64,000 nt of DNA from Gambelia wislizenii (GCA_030847615.1 JAUMIR010000002.1:198631809-198695808); one strand, 5' to 3'; positions 1 to 11,198 are shown, counted from the first letter of the stretch. Made by a program: numbers and translations. Notes: generated by a model from the sequence alone, not told the origin.

Positions 1-1209
1 AGTGTAATAAAGCTTCAGATAGGAAACAATGGGATTCTACTGTACTCTATCCTACTATAGCTGTATGTGTCTCCCTGCAACAGTAAAGGTAAACAGCAGA
101 TGCCTCCAGAATCCCTTAGTGAGCATGTGGGAACAGCAAAATGGAGAGAAAAGGAGAGAGCAGATAAGCCTGCCTGACCAGTTTTACACAACACGTCAAA
201 AAACATCCTATAGATATGTAATTTTGGCCACCCAAATGGAAATCATATGGAAATTGGAGACAGATGAAAGAAAAAAAATCATTTCAGGATGCATTTTGGA
301 AGAAGCTTTCAAGTAGTCTCTGGAAGATTCAGAATGCTTTTTGTTTAGTTTAGTTATGTAAGGGTTACCTGACATTTCATGTATGCATATTGTTAGTTTT
401 GAATACCACACTTGCGGAAACATATTGAACTGTTCCTAATGTGTGTGTTTGCGTGTTGTAAGAACATATCTCTATTCTTTTCATGTTTTTTCTGCCTCTT
501 TTACCAAAGTTTCTGTTAGAGAAATAATGCCCAGGAACACACCTACTTCATTAACTGAGGTGTAGCTATATTTATATGCAGGAGAGTTTAATAACCTGTT
601 ACCCACCCTGACAGTCCCCATCTTGGAATACTGCATTCCACGTGATTAAACCAGGAACCCCCAGACACCAAGGCTGGAGTCACCTATAACCTAGGGAGGG
701 ACCTTTGGAAATTCCCCAGACAGGTCATACCCAGGTCAGAGTTAACACCTGGAGATGAGTCATTCACTAATCCATCCAACAATAGCAGAGTCCTCTATGG
801 TTGCAAAATGGGTTTTTCTTCTTCTCTTCCTCCCCCAAACAGTAGAAGTTTTCTGCTCCTATTCAATTCCAAATGTATCACCCATTAACAATAGTTTATC
901 TTCCGGAGAACCCTTAGTCTAATTCTGGGAAACTCCAAGAGACATTGTATTCTACTCAAAATCCCATCCCTTCAGGGGAATTATCACATATAAATATCAC
1001 CCTAAAACACCACCAAAGTATGCACAGACCTCCCACTTTCTGACTCCACATCAGTTTGCATCACCATTCTGCCTTCTGGACCTCCCCTATGCTGGTTTAC
1101 TCCATGATCTCAGCTCTCCAGGATCAGTATAGTATAACCCACAATCCTCTCACTTTATTTGTCTATCCAGATACTTCCTACTGTCTTCATTAGCCTTATA
1201 TGATTGTTG
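1..1209. other. No gene recognised
   Basis: AT-rich sequence with only short random ORFs. No splice-framed exon, RNA gene or clear repeat was recognised. If the exon at 3001-3120 is the first exon of a leftward gene, this stretch is part of its intron 1 (inference). Confidence 0.4.
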
Positions 1210-1345
1210 AAACCTGAGTGTTTGTGTGAATGCAGTTAAAATTAATTTCCAATAAAGATCATTTAATTGTATTTTCTGGCTGTGAGTCTCCTCAGTTGCT
1301 ACCCACATACATAGGCCAAAAGATCCTGCCATTACCTGGCCTCTC
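1210..1345 (+). mobile_element. LTR-like 3' fragment with AATAAA
   Basis: A block around 'tgaatgcagtt' followed by 'tttccaataaagat' and 'tttctggct' recurs at 39690-39755. Both copies carry AATAAA about 20 bases after the shared core, as in the R/U5 part of an LTR. No retroviral or gypsy coding region adjoins it. It could instead be the 3' end of another repeat. Confidence 0.3.
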
Positions 1346-1540
1346 ACTGCCATTTTGAACTAATTAAACATTCCCCATATTAAGATTCAGACATGAGTGG
1401 GATCCTCGTGGGCTCCACGCAATTCAGGTAACAATCCACCTTGCATGGCTGAAATCTACAGCCACCAAGCCAATTGCAGTGGATTAGTATGAATGAAGAG
1501 TTGTTAAATTCAGTGCAATATTTAGAGTATCACACAGATC

Positions 1541-1675
1541 CTCTGGACCTCCAGATGTTGCTGGACTCCAGGTTCCACCAGCCCCTGCCAGCCTGCTAAA
1601 GACAAGGGATGATGGGAGTAGCAGGGTTTTTTTAAATTTCTGGAGAGTCACAGTTTCCCACCCCTGGAAATATGA
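1541..1675. repeat. Degenerate palindromic MITE (Pal-C family)
   Basis: The core 'cagatgttgctggactcc', then a centre, then 'ggatgatgggagtag' is a decayed palindrome of the type seen about ten times in this window. It looks like a non-autonomous DNA transposon, possibly hAT; no transposase is present. Confidence 0.5.
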
Positions 1676-1679
1676 GGAT

Positions 1680-2940
1680 TGTAGCCTGTAACTGTACCCA
1701 GAGGTAGTTAGAAATATATAGAAATTCTATAATCCAGAATGAAAAACTTCCCTTGAACTATAAGAGAGGCTTTCCCCCAAAAGATTCTGACTGCAAGGTG
1801 CAACAATGTAGCTCACTTGGCAAGTTTCCAAAATCTCCCACTAGTGTCTGTTCTTGCAAACATGCCCTTATTTCTCCGCCCATTCCGTATCTGCCTCTCT
1901 GTTCTTTCCAAATTATCCTCATTAGTGCTTGGAAATAAACAAAGGTCTAGCAGTTGTTGCCCAACAGCTGTGTTGTCTGAACAATACAGCAGACACAAAC
2001 AGCACCATTCCCCCATAATTTCCTGGCAAATTGAAAGTTTCTTGCAGTGCAGCTTTTCGTGGGATTCTATAAATAAACCACAGTCTGGCATTAATGTCCC
2101 ATCATGTTCAGAACTCATTCTCGCCCTCTTTTGGATTCTGCTGGCAATGCAGATGTTTACATGGATCCTTCAGAGGAGCAGCAAGCAAAAAGCTCAGAAA
2201 AAAGATCCAGGTTGAGGATTAGGGCTCCTTTTAAAGATACTGCACAGGCATCAGCTGGCATCCTGTTAGTTAGTCCCAAATAGAGTAGTCCTATTCGATT
2301 AATTATCGAATAGTGAGTCACCATGGAGTTAAACCTCACCAATTCCATGATTCTACTCTAGTTAGGACTAACAGCAGGATTTAGGTCATCACCTTGAAAC
2401 TTCTATAGCTGCTGATAGATCTTATTTTAACTTTCCTCTTCCTCCCTGACAGTTAAAAATGTCGCTGTTGCAAGGGCTCCTAATTTTGATTTGCGATACC
2501 AATTCTTTCCCTCCCTTTTGAGGGGAAATCTAAAGCATGTTGTCCGTAGTCCAGGTGACCTGCAAGTTCTTGGCAGCATGTTTTTGGCCGCTGTGAGCAT
2601 TCGCCTTGCAAAAAGCCATATGCATTCTGCAAAGATTGCATTGTGCACTCTTGTAAGAAAGGGCGCACAGTCCTGTAGTAGCTGGAGGACCAACACCTGC
2701 ATTTTAGCGTAAGATGGCATGGCCTGTTGCCCATTTCACGGGATGCAGGAAGAGTCAGCTAGAGGTTCTGGTATCAATACAGTACACAGAGTGGGAAAGG
2801 ATGGAATGGGCAATCAGAGCCTGGGTTGCTACCACTCCCTTTGCAAAATAATAAATAAATAAATCCCGTGCCTCATTTAAGTTGTTTCTTGCTGTTTCCC
2901 TAAGCTTGACTCCAGTTCATTTCTGTGCTCCCCTGCCCCC
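1680..2940. other. Unassigned sequence, probably intronic
   Basis: Nothing was firmly recognised. Between about 2427 and 2734 the - strand is open in two overlapping frames (97 and 84 codons) and the + strand for 73 codons, with a few CpGs. No splice sites or family match support coding. Confidence 0.35.
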
Positions 2941-2941
2941 T

Positions 2942-2942
<1 letters not shown>

Positions 2943-2981
<39 letters not shown>

Positions 2982-2982
2982 A
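2943..2982. repeat. (CT)n(CA)n compound microsatellite
   Basis: About 11 CT units run straight into about 8 CA units. If the neighbouring exon is real, it lies about 20 bases inside the intron and forms a long pyrimidine/purine strand asymmetry near the donor. Confidence 0.9.
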
Positions 2983-3000
2983 TTGCACTCACTTCTGTAC

Positions 3001-3120
3001 CTTATGCAGAAGGTCCTCGTTGTAAGAAGCGCTGCTTTGGATGCCAGTGCCGTTGGCCCCCATCCCCGAGTAGGCATAAGGGCTGCCAGCCCCGCTCTGG
3101 TAGCCCCAGTAGCTCTCCAT
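3001..3120 (-). CDS. Putative first coding exon of a RAB37/RAB26-type small GTPase gene
   Basis: On the - strand an ATG in good context (A at -3, G at +4) opens 40 codons beginning MESYWGYQSG and ending SYNEDLLHK. It stops exactly at a donor-like AAG|GTACAG, phase 0. The exon sits at the edge of a CpG-rich block. RAB37 and RAB26 have a variable N-terminal extension ending in K, followed by the P-loop VML(L/V)GDSGVGKT. An exon ending in ...HK at that point fits. In human, RAB37 adjoins CD300 genes in divergent orientation, and CD300-like genes lie to the right here on +. No exon 2 (P-loop) was found in 1-3000, so it would lie outside the window. The coding exon is fairly likely; the RAB37 name is inference. 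Confidence 0.5.
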
Positions 3121-3640
3121 TTCTTCCTCGTTTCTTGCGTCAAGGCTTAGAAAGCCGCGGCTCCGGGCCAGAGCTCAATGCAGCAAGCGAGCCCAGCCAG
3201 TTTCCCCAGCTCCAGCCTGGGCTACATTGTCCTCCTTGGGAAGGAAGGGGGCTGAAAGCAAGAGAGCTCGCCTGGCAGGGAGCCGGGGGGGGGGGTCTAA
3301 GCGAGGCGGGGGTGCCTGGCGGGTCCGGCTGTCCTGGGACTGCCAGGTGCTGAGCAAGCAGGCATCTGGTCTCACGGCCCCCTAAGGCTGCTGCTGGGGC
3401 TGTAGGGCTGGGGAAGCTGTTTCAGCACCAAGGCTAGCTCCAGAGGCCCACGGTTGGGGCAAGGAAAAAGACGCTCTCCAGCCCAGGCATCAGCACCACG
3501 GACAGCGCTCGCCGCTCACAGACCCCCGCGCCGGCGAGTTGAGCCGCTCCGACCGCACTCCGGCCCTCGGCCCTCCTTCTCCCAACAGCAGCAAGAACTA
3601 GGTGACCTGCATACGGTCAGGCTTGCCGCGTTGTCGCTTT
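3005..3640. promoter_or_regulatory. CpG-rich block, probable promoter region of the leftward gene
   Basis: This stretch is GC-rich and dense in CpG (for example 'gccgcggctccggg', 'cccgcgccggcgag'), unlike the AT-rich CpG-poor flanks. It spans the putative first exon and the 500 bases upstream of its ATG on the - strand. No TATA box was identified. A CpG-island promoter is the simplest reading. Confidence 0.6.
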
Positions 3641-3747
3641 AATTCTCCAAACTTGAATGCACAATTCTTCCTTTCCTCTCACCTCACACTGCCCCCTGCT
3701 TCCTTGTTCGGCACTGCCAGCAACTCTTCCCAACTTATCCCTGCACA

Positions 3748-4011
3748 GATTTTCCTTGGGTTTTTTCCCCAAGCTGTGAGGTCGTGTTCTGGAATAGTTT
3801 CTTTTTGACGTTTCGCCTGCATCTGTGGCTGCCATCTTCAGAGAATGGTGGCGTAGGAGTGTGTGTGGAGCTTATATGCTGTGAACCCCTGTTGGGGAGG
3901 ATATGTAAATTTGTGTAATTGAATGGTTAGTTTCTGGGTATAGAAATGCAAGGCTCGTTAGTGTTTGTTTGGCTAATGGTTGGTTGATGGGCCATTATCT
4001 GCTGGGAATCC
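3748..4011 (-). repeat. Left inverted arm of the Penelope-like element
   Basis: This is the reverse complement of the element's 3' region at 4464-4730, with scattered mismatches (roughly 85-90% by eye). A single strand of 3748-4730 could fold into a stem of about 260 bp with the endonuclease fragment in the loop. Confidence 0.75.
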
Positions 4012-4057
4012 TCAACCTCCAAACAATCTATAGACCAACCAAAAAAAATTCCAAGAA

Positions 4058-4408
4058 ATGCTACACTCAGCGAAGGACAAAAGAGACCCTCTCACAGCCG
4101 CAGGAGTTTACCGCATACCATGCAGCTGTGGACAAGTTTACATAGGGACCACTAAACGCAGTGTGCAAACACGAATCAAGGAACATGAGAGACACTGCAG
4201 ACTGGGCCAGCCAGAAAAATCAGCAGTAGCAGAACATGTGATAAACCAACCTGGACACAAAATGCTATTTGAAAACACAGAAATTCTGAACCAGGCCAAC
4301 AACTATCATGTCAGAATGCACAGAGAAGCTATTGAAATCCACAAACACCTGGACAACTTCAACAGGAAAGAAGAAACCCTAAAAACAAAATCTGGCTCCC
4401 AGTTTTGA
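4058..4408 (+). pseudogene. GIY-YIG endonuclease domain of a Penelope-like element (5'-truncated)
   Basis: An open stretch of 116 codons contains GVYRIPCSCGQVYIGTTKRS, the GIY-YIG core, with a CSCG pair between the two halves as usual in Penelope-like endonucleases. TRIKEHERHCR supplies the conserved Arg and His. SAVAEHVINQPGH follows, holding the expected acidic residue. The domain normally nicks DNA to prime reverse transcription in the nucleus. The first ATG is internal: the frame upstream carries a stop within about 45 bases and no RT domain is present, so this is a remnant. The 3' end of the domain looks complete. Confidence 0.8.
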
Positions 4409-4463
4409 AATATAATAGAATCAAAACTCAACACTTACAAAGGAATTCCACCCAGGGACAGGG

Positions 4464-4730
4464 GGATTCCCAGCAGATAATGGCCCATCAACCAACCATT
4501 AACCAAACAGACACTAACAAGCATTGCATTTCTATACCCAGAAACTAGCCATTCAGTTACACAAATTTACATATACTCCCCAGCAGGGGTTCACAATATA
4601 TAAACTACACACACACACCCCTACCCAACCATTTTCTGAAGATGCCAGCCACAGATGCAGGCAAAACGTCAGAAAGAAACTATTAAAGAACACAGCCTCA
4701 CAGCCCAGTAAAAAAACCAAGGAAAATCTA
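4464..4730 (+). repeat. Right arm / 3' region of the Penelope-like element
   Basis: Non-coding 3' region, partner of the inverted copy at 3748-4011. It contains a short (CA)n at about 4606-4618. Confidence 0.75.
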
Positions 4731-4737
4731 TGGATGC

Positions 4738-5100
4738 CAGCCATGAAAGCCTTTGACTTTACATTATCCCTGTACCTTTCACAGAGTCTCAAAGCAGCTG
4801 ACAAAAATAAAAAAATAAAATAAAAATACAACTAAAATATCACAATTTACGAAAAAATATGAAAAAAGCTTTAAATTAATTTCCACATAATTAAACAACA
4901 GGAATTAAAAACATAAAATCAATAAAAATGCAAAATTAAAAGCAGCAGACCAATTTAAAATTCACTTCTCAAAGGCCTGCCTGAATAAAAAACATCTTCA
5001 ACTGCAGACAAAAAGAGAGCAGGGAGGGGGCCAGCTGGACCTCCCATGAAAGTGAGTTCCACACTTTCATGGGAACAGCCATGGTAAACAAAGGAACTTT
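4738..5100. repeat. A-rich interspersed repeat, old LINE/SINE 3' part
   Basis: The phrase 'cacagagtctcaaagcagctgacaaaaat' followed by A-rich sequence resembles the common reptile repeat with 'ctcaaagcagcttacaa'. It is too decayed for a family call. Confidence 0.35.
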
Positions 5101-5194
5101 ACACTATGAATGTTTTCATATTTATTGTATGAGGAGTTCCCCCCCTTCCCTTATATTAGATTTAAATTAGAATCTGGGGAAATCAGACAAAACC

Positions 5195-5460
5195 CCCACC
5201 CCTTATCTTTATTTATTTATTTATTTGAGTATTTATACTCCACTCTTCAGCTCAGAGTGGCTTACAAATTGTTAGCAATAGCACTTACATTTCTATACTG
5301 ATTTATAGCACAAGGCATTCTCTTTACAGTATGTTTTAGCTAATTGTCCCCACAAGCTGGATACTCGTTTTACAGACCTACGAAAGGATGGAAGGTTGAG
5401 TAAACCTTGGAGCCCTTGGGATCAAACTCATAACCTTGTGGCTGCAGTACATATTTCCTG
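5195..5460. repeat. Old SINE-like repeat
   Basis: The order is a (TTTA)n run, 'actccactcttcagctcagagtggcttacaa', 'gctggatactcgttttacagacc', 'ggaaggatggaaggttgag' (approximate) and 'ggatcaaactc'. This matches a repeat pattern common in squamates and other amniotes that probably derives from a tRNA SINE. Family not assigned. Confidence 0.45.
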
Positions 5461-5950
5461 AGCACTTTTCTTAGGAAGCAGAAAACATGCCTCTTGGCCA
5501 TTGCAACATGATCAGGGGAACTGAGTTCATTATATCATGCAATCAGGGACACACAAGATTGGAAAGGAAGATGTACCAGATATTTCCAAATGAAAGTGAG
5601 TTGCTCTAGGCAATAATTGTTCATGGAGAGAGAGGGCACAGAACCTTTGCCCTGGTTTTAATGTTCTCATTTCAAAGATAGATTTTTTGTTTTACTTGAT
5701 GTATTTAGGAATAGAAGCAAGTGGGTGTGGAAAAGTTTTATAAGTTACTCTAAGGTGAACTGTTAGGGTGCTTGGTGTCATCTTTATATTTAAAGTGATA
5801 ATGATGATAAGATAGTGGTAGACCAACTTAAGATAATTCATGTGCTTCCCCAATTGTTGAAAATAACTTAAAGCAGAAGGACTCATATATTGTCATGATT
5901 CTGACTGAACACAGTGCTCCTAAAAAGAGAGCTATAACTTATCCCAGCAT

Positions 5951-6342
5951 TCCCCCTCCCTCCCTCTCTCTCTCTCTCTCTGGCTTTTCTTCACAAACGA
6001 AGATTCAGGAAGGACTCATCCCACGCTTTCTGCAAGCGCGCTGATTACTAAAAAGGCCAATCCGAGATAAACAAGACTGGTTGCAGAAAGCACAGCAGAA
6101 GATCTCCTTGGATGATGTTTCTGGGTTGTGATTCTTTCTGCCTTGTCATTTTTCTTCAAGACTTGTTTGGTGTGAGTTCTCAAAAAGGCTGCAGCATTGT
6201 GGATAGTGTGTCTCCATTCTCCAGGCCTCCCGATGTGAGGCCAGGGCAGACCATTACTGGTGATCAATTTGGCCGAGCCTGAGATGTTGTTTCAGGGAGT
6301 CCTTGTATCACTTTTGTGGAGCGCCCCTCTTACACTGACCCA
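5951..6342 (-). mobile_element. LINE-V 3' fragment with (AG)n tail
   Basis: Here 'LINE-V' is the non-LTR element whose fullest copy is at 57047-60874. On the - strand this copy covers the last part of the ORF, including the C2H2-like finger, ends with 'gaaaagccagagagag' and runs into an (AG)n tail (seen as CT runs at 5951-5980). It is 5'-truncated near 6342. Confidence 0.8.
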
Positions 6343-6384
6343 TATAATTAGGAAATTGTTCCACAATGACCAGCAATCCTTGCA

Positions 6385-6510
6385 GCAGCCTTTCCTTGCC
6401 TGATGTCCAAGGACTACAGCTCACATAATCACTGACTATGTGATTGCTTTAGATGATAGACACTGTAATCTAAAACAACTGGAAACACTAGACTGGGAAA
6501 GGCTGCCTTA
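6385..6510. repeat. Palindromic MITE (Pal-C family)
   Basis: 'gcagcctttccttgcctgatg' at the left mirrors 'ctgggaaaggctgcct' at the right around a decayed centre, typical of the fold-back elements in this window. Confidence 0.5.
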
Positions 6511-7158
6511 TATGAAAGAGGCTTGTGATATCAAATCCTTGCTTAAGCATGGACATTTCTAAGGAGGAATGGATGGGTGAAGTAAGTGGATAAAATGGTA
6601 TACACTAAGTGAACAGTTTGCTGAAGTCTAAGAAGGGTGGGGGGTGTAGGCCCATCCAAATTTGACCAGTAGGTAGGTAGCACAGCCCAAGGGTAATTGG
6701 GCATAAATACTCCATGACAGTGGAAAGCAGGGCAGAAGATATGGGGAGATGGCTCTAGGGCTGTCATGCTTACCTCCCATCCATTCCAGGAGCATAGGGA
6801 GACCTAGTCCCTAAATATCTGCCCTCACTATGTACCCCTTTTGTTGCTACTTCCATCAGAACATCAACAGCAGAGTGGCAAACCCTACCTGGAGACTGGA
6901 TTTATACCCTTTTCTTCCTGCTTTCAGGGGCTTCACCCTTCCATTCCCTCCCCTCATCCCATCCCCCAAAATTCTGGTGGGTATTTAATTTTGAAGATTG
7001 GCAAGAGATTTCTGGCCATTACAAGGTGACTCCTCAAACTTCCAATTTCAATACAGCCCTCTTATTACAAAATTCTGGTTATTTGAATTTGCTCTCTGCC
7101 CATACCTGAGATCAACATATGCATGCAAATTGTGCCTTCACAATGTTGTGTTTTCAGT

Positions 7159-7211
7159 GGGATGAGTCCTTCCTGAATCTTCATTTGCGAAGAAAAGCCA
7201 GAGAGAGGTGT
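7159..7211 (+). mobile_element. LINE-V extreme 3' end
   Basis: About 50 bases, 'gatgagtccttcctgaatc' through 'agaaaagccagagagagg', match the 3' terminus of the LINE-V copies at 20522 and 60800. It is a very short 5'-truncated insertion. Confidence 0.7.
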
Positions 7212-7544
7212 CGTCACATCAAGACCAGTGGCACACTGCATCGGTTCTCATTATTCCAATTTGGCACCCTGGGGACCTCAATCCATTCTTTTGGAGTTTC
7301 TCAGGTGACCATGTGTCATGCTGGCTTGCTATGACAGCATGGGAGCTCACCTTCACAACTCACAGGATCAGTATTGGAAAATTCCACTCCTTATTTGGAA
7401 ATGGGGAGTGGGTGGGAGACCCTCATTAAATAAACATGATGTCACATCACCTGGCTAGATAGCCACTCTGATTGGGCACTGGCAGAGCCAATCAGGAATC
7501 AACAAGAAGGACTTTTAAAAGTTCTTTATCCTTTTTTTGCTCAG

Positions 7545-8166
7545 TGTCAGACTGGCTGAACACATGGCCAGCTAGATGGAGCTAGCTAAGATGGACTCTG
7601 ACCCCATGGCCTAGCTCTGGGGCCAGATGGCCTACACAACCATGAAATGCCCAAAAAGACAATCTGTGATATCAAAGGATTGGGAGGAGCCAACCTTACC
7701 CATAGACCTCCAAAAGGATCCAAAAAGACTCTGAATCCCATCTACAGAGACTGTAAATTAATCTGCATGTAGTAGTTAGGGAATGTGTAGTTAGATTGCA
7801 TTAGATTTTATCTTTATTTGTAAGTGCTCTGAATGAATGTACATGTATAGTCTTTAAGCTGAACCTGGGAATGTTTTACCTTCTCAAGTGACATAGATCC
7901 TAAGATTGAAATAAAAGTTTCTGTTATTTCTCAACCTCGCCTCGAAATCGCCTGCTTTGGTCAGCTATCAAGAACCTTCTCTAGAGTAGAGAAAAGAGTT
8001 ATTATTGTCCCTTTATTTCAGCTTGTCTATGATCTCCCTGCCTAGACAAGAAAAACCAGCAAGACAGGGAGTGGTGGCAACGAAGAGGAATCCCTGGGTT
8101 TGGGACAGGAATAAGGGCCAACCCTGGACTTCAGGCAGCAGAAATCCTTGGAGGGCTGTTATGACA
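7545..8166 (+). mobile_element. LTR-like 620-bp repeat, copy 1
   Basis: This stretch is highly similar to 46105-46748. It begins TGTCAGACTGG and contains AATAAA near 7910. That is followed by 'ttctctagagtagagaa' and then 'agtggtggcaacgaagaggaatccc', which could be a leader or primer-site region. The layout suggests an LTR with part of a leader. No coding sequence adjoins it, so the class (ERV or gypsy) is unknown. Confidence 0.5.
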
Positions 8167-8169
8167 TGC

Positions 8170-9100
8170 CCACATACTTATGACACCATCATTTGGGTAC
8201 TCCCAGCTTTTGCATGAGTTTCCCCCTCCCACACACACTTTAAAACACTTAATGCCTCTCCTAAAGCTATGTTACCAGCAGTAAGAACTCGAAGCTAATG
8301 TATGGAGGCATTTTTTATCCAATCCTTCTGCCTTTGGCCTCACCCACCACCAGAATGCAGCACCAGGAACCTTTCAGCAATGGAATTCACTCGACACCGC
8401 TTATTCCTACTTGCTATAGCCTCCTCTCAAAGAAAAGTTTCTTTCTTCCAATCTTCTTAATTTCTTTTGGTTGTATCACCAGAGAGAGTGAAAGAAATTG
8501 GGCCTTGCTTTGTTCATAGATTGGCAGCACAACCAGCCAGCACAATAAAATCAGATTAGATGTACCAGAGAAAAGAGCCAATAACAGCAGCTTGCTCTGG
8601 GAACTCAGGAAGGCATAGATGAGGCAAGAGCCAACTACAAACAGGACCATTGGGCCAAAATCCAGCAGAGTCTGGAAAGCTGCACGTAAGAGTCAGTGAG
8701 CTTTGGACAGGCTTCTTCCTACTATGGTCTTATTTATTAGCATATATTAGTTCTGCTCTAGGACACCTAATGCAGAATGTGCTACTAAAGGTACCCTCCC
8801 CTGGTTTTGAATTAAGTGTTACAATAAAAATGTTCTCTCCCCTAGTCTTTCTGGACATTGCTTGACCTTCAGACTTCACACTGTGCACTGAAAGGATATT
8901 TTTAGTGAATGATGACTGAGTTCAATGCCTTCAGGGGGCCTCCCTTATGGCAAAGAGTTATGCCAGTTATATGTGCAGTTATGTTGCAGAAATACTTGCT
9001 CTACAAACTTGCTAGTTTTTTAAAGTCAGAACTTCATTGTTGCATTTCAGAGGACAGCTGGAAAAAAATCTATCCCATTTGTAAAGGAATAAACTCAAGA
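8170..9100. other. No gene or clear repeat
   Basis: Short ORFs only. No splice-framed coding stretch or known repeat was recognised. Confidence 0.4.
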
Positions 9101-9101
9101 T

Positions 9102-9302
9102 AGGAGCCAGTGTGGCATAGTGGTTTGACTGTTGGAGTAAGACTCTGGAGACCAAGGTTCAAATCCCTGCTTGACCATGAAAACCCACTGGGTGACCTTG
9201 GATAAGTGACACACTCTCAGCCTCAGAAAACCCCACAATAGGTTCACCTTAGGGTCATCATAAGTTGGAAATGACTTGAAGGCACCCAGCAACAACAACA
9301 AA
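9102..9302 (+). mobile_element. tRNA-derived SINE (Sauria-SINE type)
   Basis: It starts GGAGCCAGTGTGGCATAGTGG (A-box region). The B box ggttcaaatcc lies near 9156. The body is the standard 'cccactgggtgaccttgg', and the tail is 'aaatgacttgaaggcac' followed by (CAA)n. The order and (CAA)n tail match squamate Sauria-like SINEs mobilised by a LINE partner. It is close to full length. Confidence 0.85.
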
Positions 9303-9309
9303 CTCCAGC

Positions 9310-10285
9310 ATTGCAAAGACAGGGCAGAAATGCCCTGATTGCAATCAGGCAGTCAGACAGGCAGTCCCCTTAGCAGGCTCTAATAGTCATTGACCAATAG
9401 CCACAGCCAAAAGACAAGCCAGTCAATGACAGTCAGAGCCTGGCAGCAAGGTCAGGCTCAAAACAAACCTCAGGAGAGTCAGGTAAGCCACACGAGCCAA
9501 AGAACAATTCAGGGTCTCATCAGGCTACTACTGAACAACAAGTGGGGAGGGTTATTACTGGAGGCAAAGTCAAAACACACTGCAAAGCCTGGCATCAGCA
9601 GATCAGTTACAACAGGATACAGGGCTGGCAGGAACAACAGGCAGAACCTGGGGCTCCCAAAGAAGCACCAACACATTCTCAAGCTGAAACTTGTATGCTG
9701 CTGCTTGCTGTTGCTTCCAGAGTGCTCATCCAAGGCTCAGCTGTAGGCCACATGCCCTTCCATCTTGCCATAAGACTCTCAAGGAGATCACTTGCTCCCA
9801 AGGAAGCCACTACTCATGAGGAGTAGAAACCAAACACTGCTTCTGACAGGCCTAGCCTTTATGTTTCTTTGCTCTGGTGGGCTAGAAGGGGGGAGGCAGC
9901 ATCCTTTCTCCTCAGCCACCCTGAATCCCAATGTGGGGAGAAAAGCAGACTATACATCAAATAAACAATTGCATGACTTGCTCCTGCTTAGCCTGTGATC
10001 CATTAACGTACACTCAGGTATGCCTTTGTACACATGGGACTACCAAGCCAGGGTGCCCCCATTCCTACCCTTTTGCCTTTGATTTTGAAGTGCAAGATTC
10101 TACCTTCAGATCTCCTCTGGTGCAAGTTCACCATTCTGCTAGAAGCATCCCCTCTATGTCCTCAGTGAAGCTTTCCCCATCAGAAAATCCCAGTGCCATG
10201 GAAAGCATCACCTGCTCAAATTCTGTCTGTCAGATTTCTCTTAAAAGCAGAAGAGTAAGACTAATAAGAAAACCTGGCAACTTTC
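9310..10285. other. No gene recognised
   Basis: CAG/CAGG-rich sequence with several 60-120 codon ORFs on + in different frames. None has a recognisable domain or splice context. Confidence 0.4.
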
Positions 10286-10297
10286 ATGAATAGGAGG

Positions 10298-11035
10298 TTG
10301 GAATGATTTTGGAATGGAATCAAATACATAAGTTAATTGAAAGTATACATAATTTTAAAAAATAGCATTGGAGCCAGAAATCTTTCTATTAAATTTAATT
10401 GAAGAGACTAGAAACCTAAAGCCATATATAAAGTTAACATAATATTTTCCAACTCTAGGATTCTAGGATTCTAGGATTTAATTATAGCAGCTACCGTAGA
10501 TTAATTTATGCCCCAAAGTGTAAGAGTAAAGTGATACCCTCCAGAGATTATTGGATTTTGAAGGTGATGGAGCTAGCTGAGATGGATAAATTGACAATGT
10601 TAATAAAAGAAAAATCAGTAAATAAATTTTTTGAAGATTGGAAACCATATTTAAAAGAAAATGGAGAAATGGTGATACAAGTGGGGTTGAGAATTAATAT
10701 ATTACATTTGTGGATATTGAGTAGACGTGTAGAAATTAATAATAAGTTTGATGGAGAATCAATGAATGTCATGGGAAAGGAAATGGGAAGTTATTTTTAA
10801 AGTTAACAATGTTAAGTGTTGATTGGGTTTGTAGATATATATATGTTTGTATAAGTGGTAGATGGGTTTTCTTTTCTTTTTTCTTTTTTGTTATGTAGTA
10901 AACATGGGAGACTTTATGTATGTCTATATTATATGTCTGTTTTTGTTTGTTAGAGTATATTATGTTGAATGTAATGATTTTGATGTATTAGATTTTTTAA
11001 TAGCAAAAAGATAATAAAGATGATTTTTTAAAAAA
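10298..11035 (+). mobile_element. 5'-truncated L1 fragment 1 (ORF2 C-terminus and 3' UTR)
   Basis: Translated pieces such as EIFLLNLIEETRNLK and DYWILKVMELAEMDKLTM align with ELFLLNLIDKD and EWLLKMEEVARMEELT in the intact L1 ORF2 at 31968-35738. Frameshifts and stops interrupt it. It ends in AATAAAG and an A-run. Imperfect flanking repeats 'atgaataggagg' (10286) and 'atgaatgggagg' (11036) look like an aged target duplication. Confidence 0.75.
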
Positions 11036-11198
11036 ATGAATGGGAGGCTAACTCTCATGCAATAAATAGCCTTTTCAAAATGTCATCTCTGACTCATGAA
11101 CAAGCTACTTATTTTGTAATCTGTCTGGTGATTTTCTGTAACAGAAACATGAGGCACAAGGCCTTACTGCTTGAGAATATATAGAACTATTTCAGTGG

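Larger units (their letters stand above)
3748..4730 (+). mobile_element. Penelope-like element fragment with long inverted arms
   Basis: The middle encodes a GIY-YIG endonuclease like the C-terminal domain of Penelope-like retroelements. The sequence after it (4464-4730) is present inverted before it (3748-4011). Landmarks match in reverse order: 'gattttccttgg', 'ctgtgagg', 'tttctttttgacgttt', 'gatgccagcc', 'gaaactagcc', 'attcccagcagataatgg'. Terminal and inverted partial copies are common for Penelope elements. The reverse transcriptase domain is missing. Confidence 0.75.

Noticed and set aside
2427..2734. Overlapping - strand ORFs as coding exon
   Set aside because: Two frames are open over the same bases, no splice sites flank them and no domain was recognised.
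3748..4730. LTR or terminal-inverted-repeat DNA transposon
   Set aside because: The inverted arms enclose a GIY-YIG domain of Penelope type and no transposase; partial inverted copies are typical of Penelope elements.
9102..9302. tRNA gene
   Set aside because: Only the head is tRNA-like; the SINE body, (CAA)n tail and further copies show it is a retroposon.
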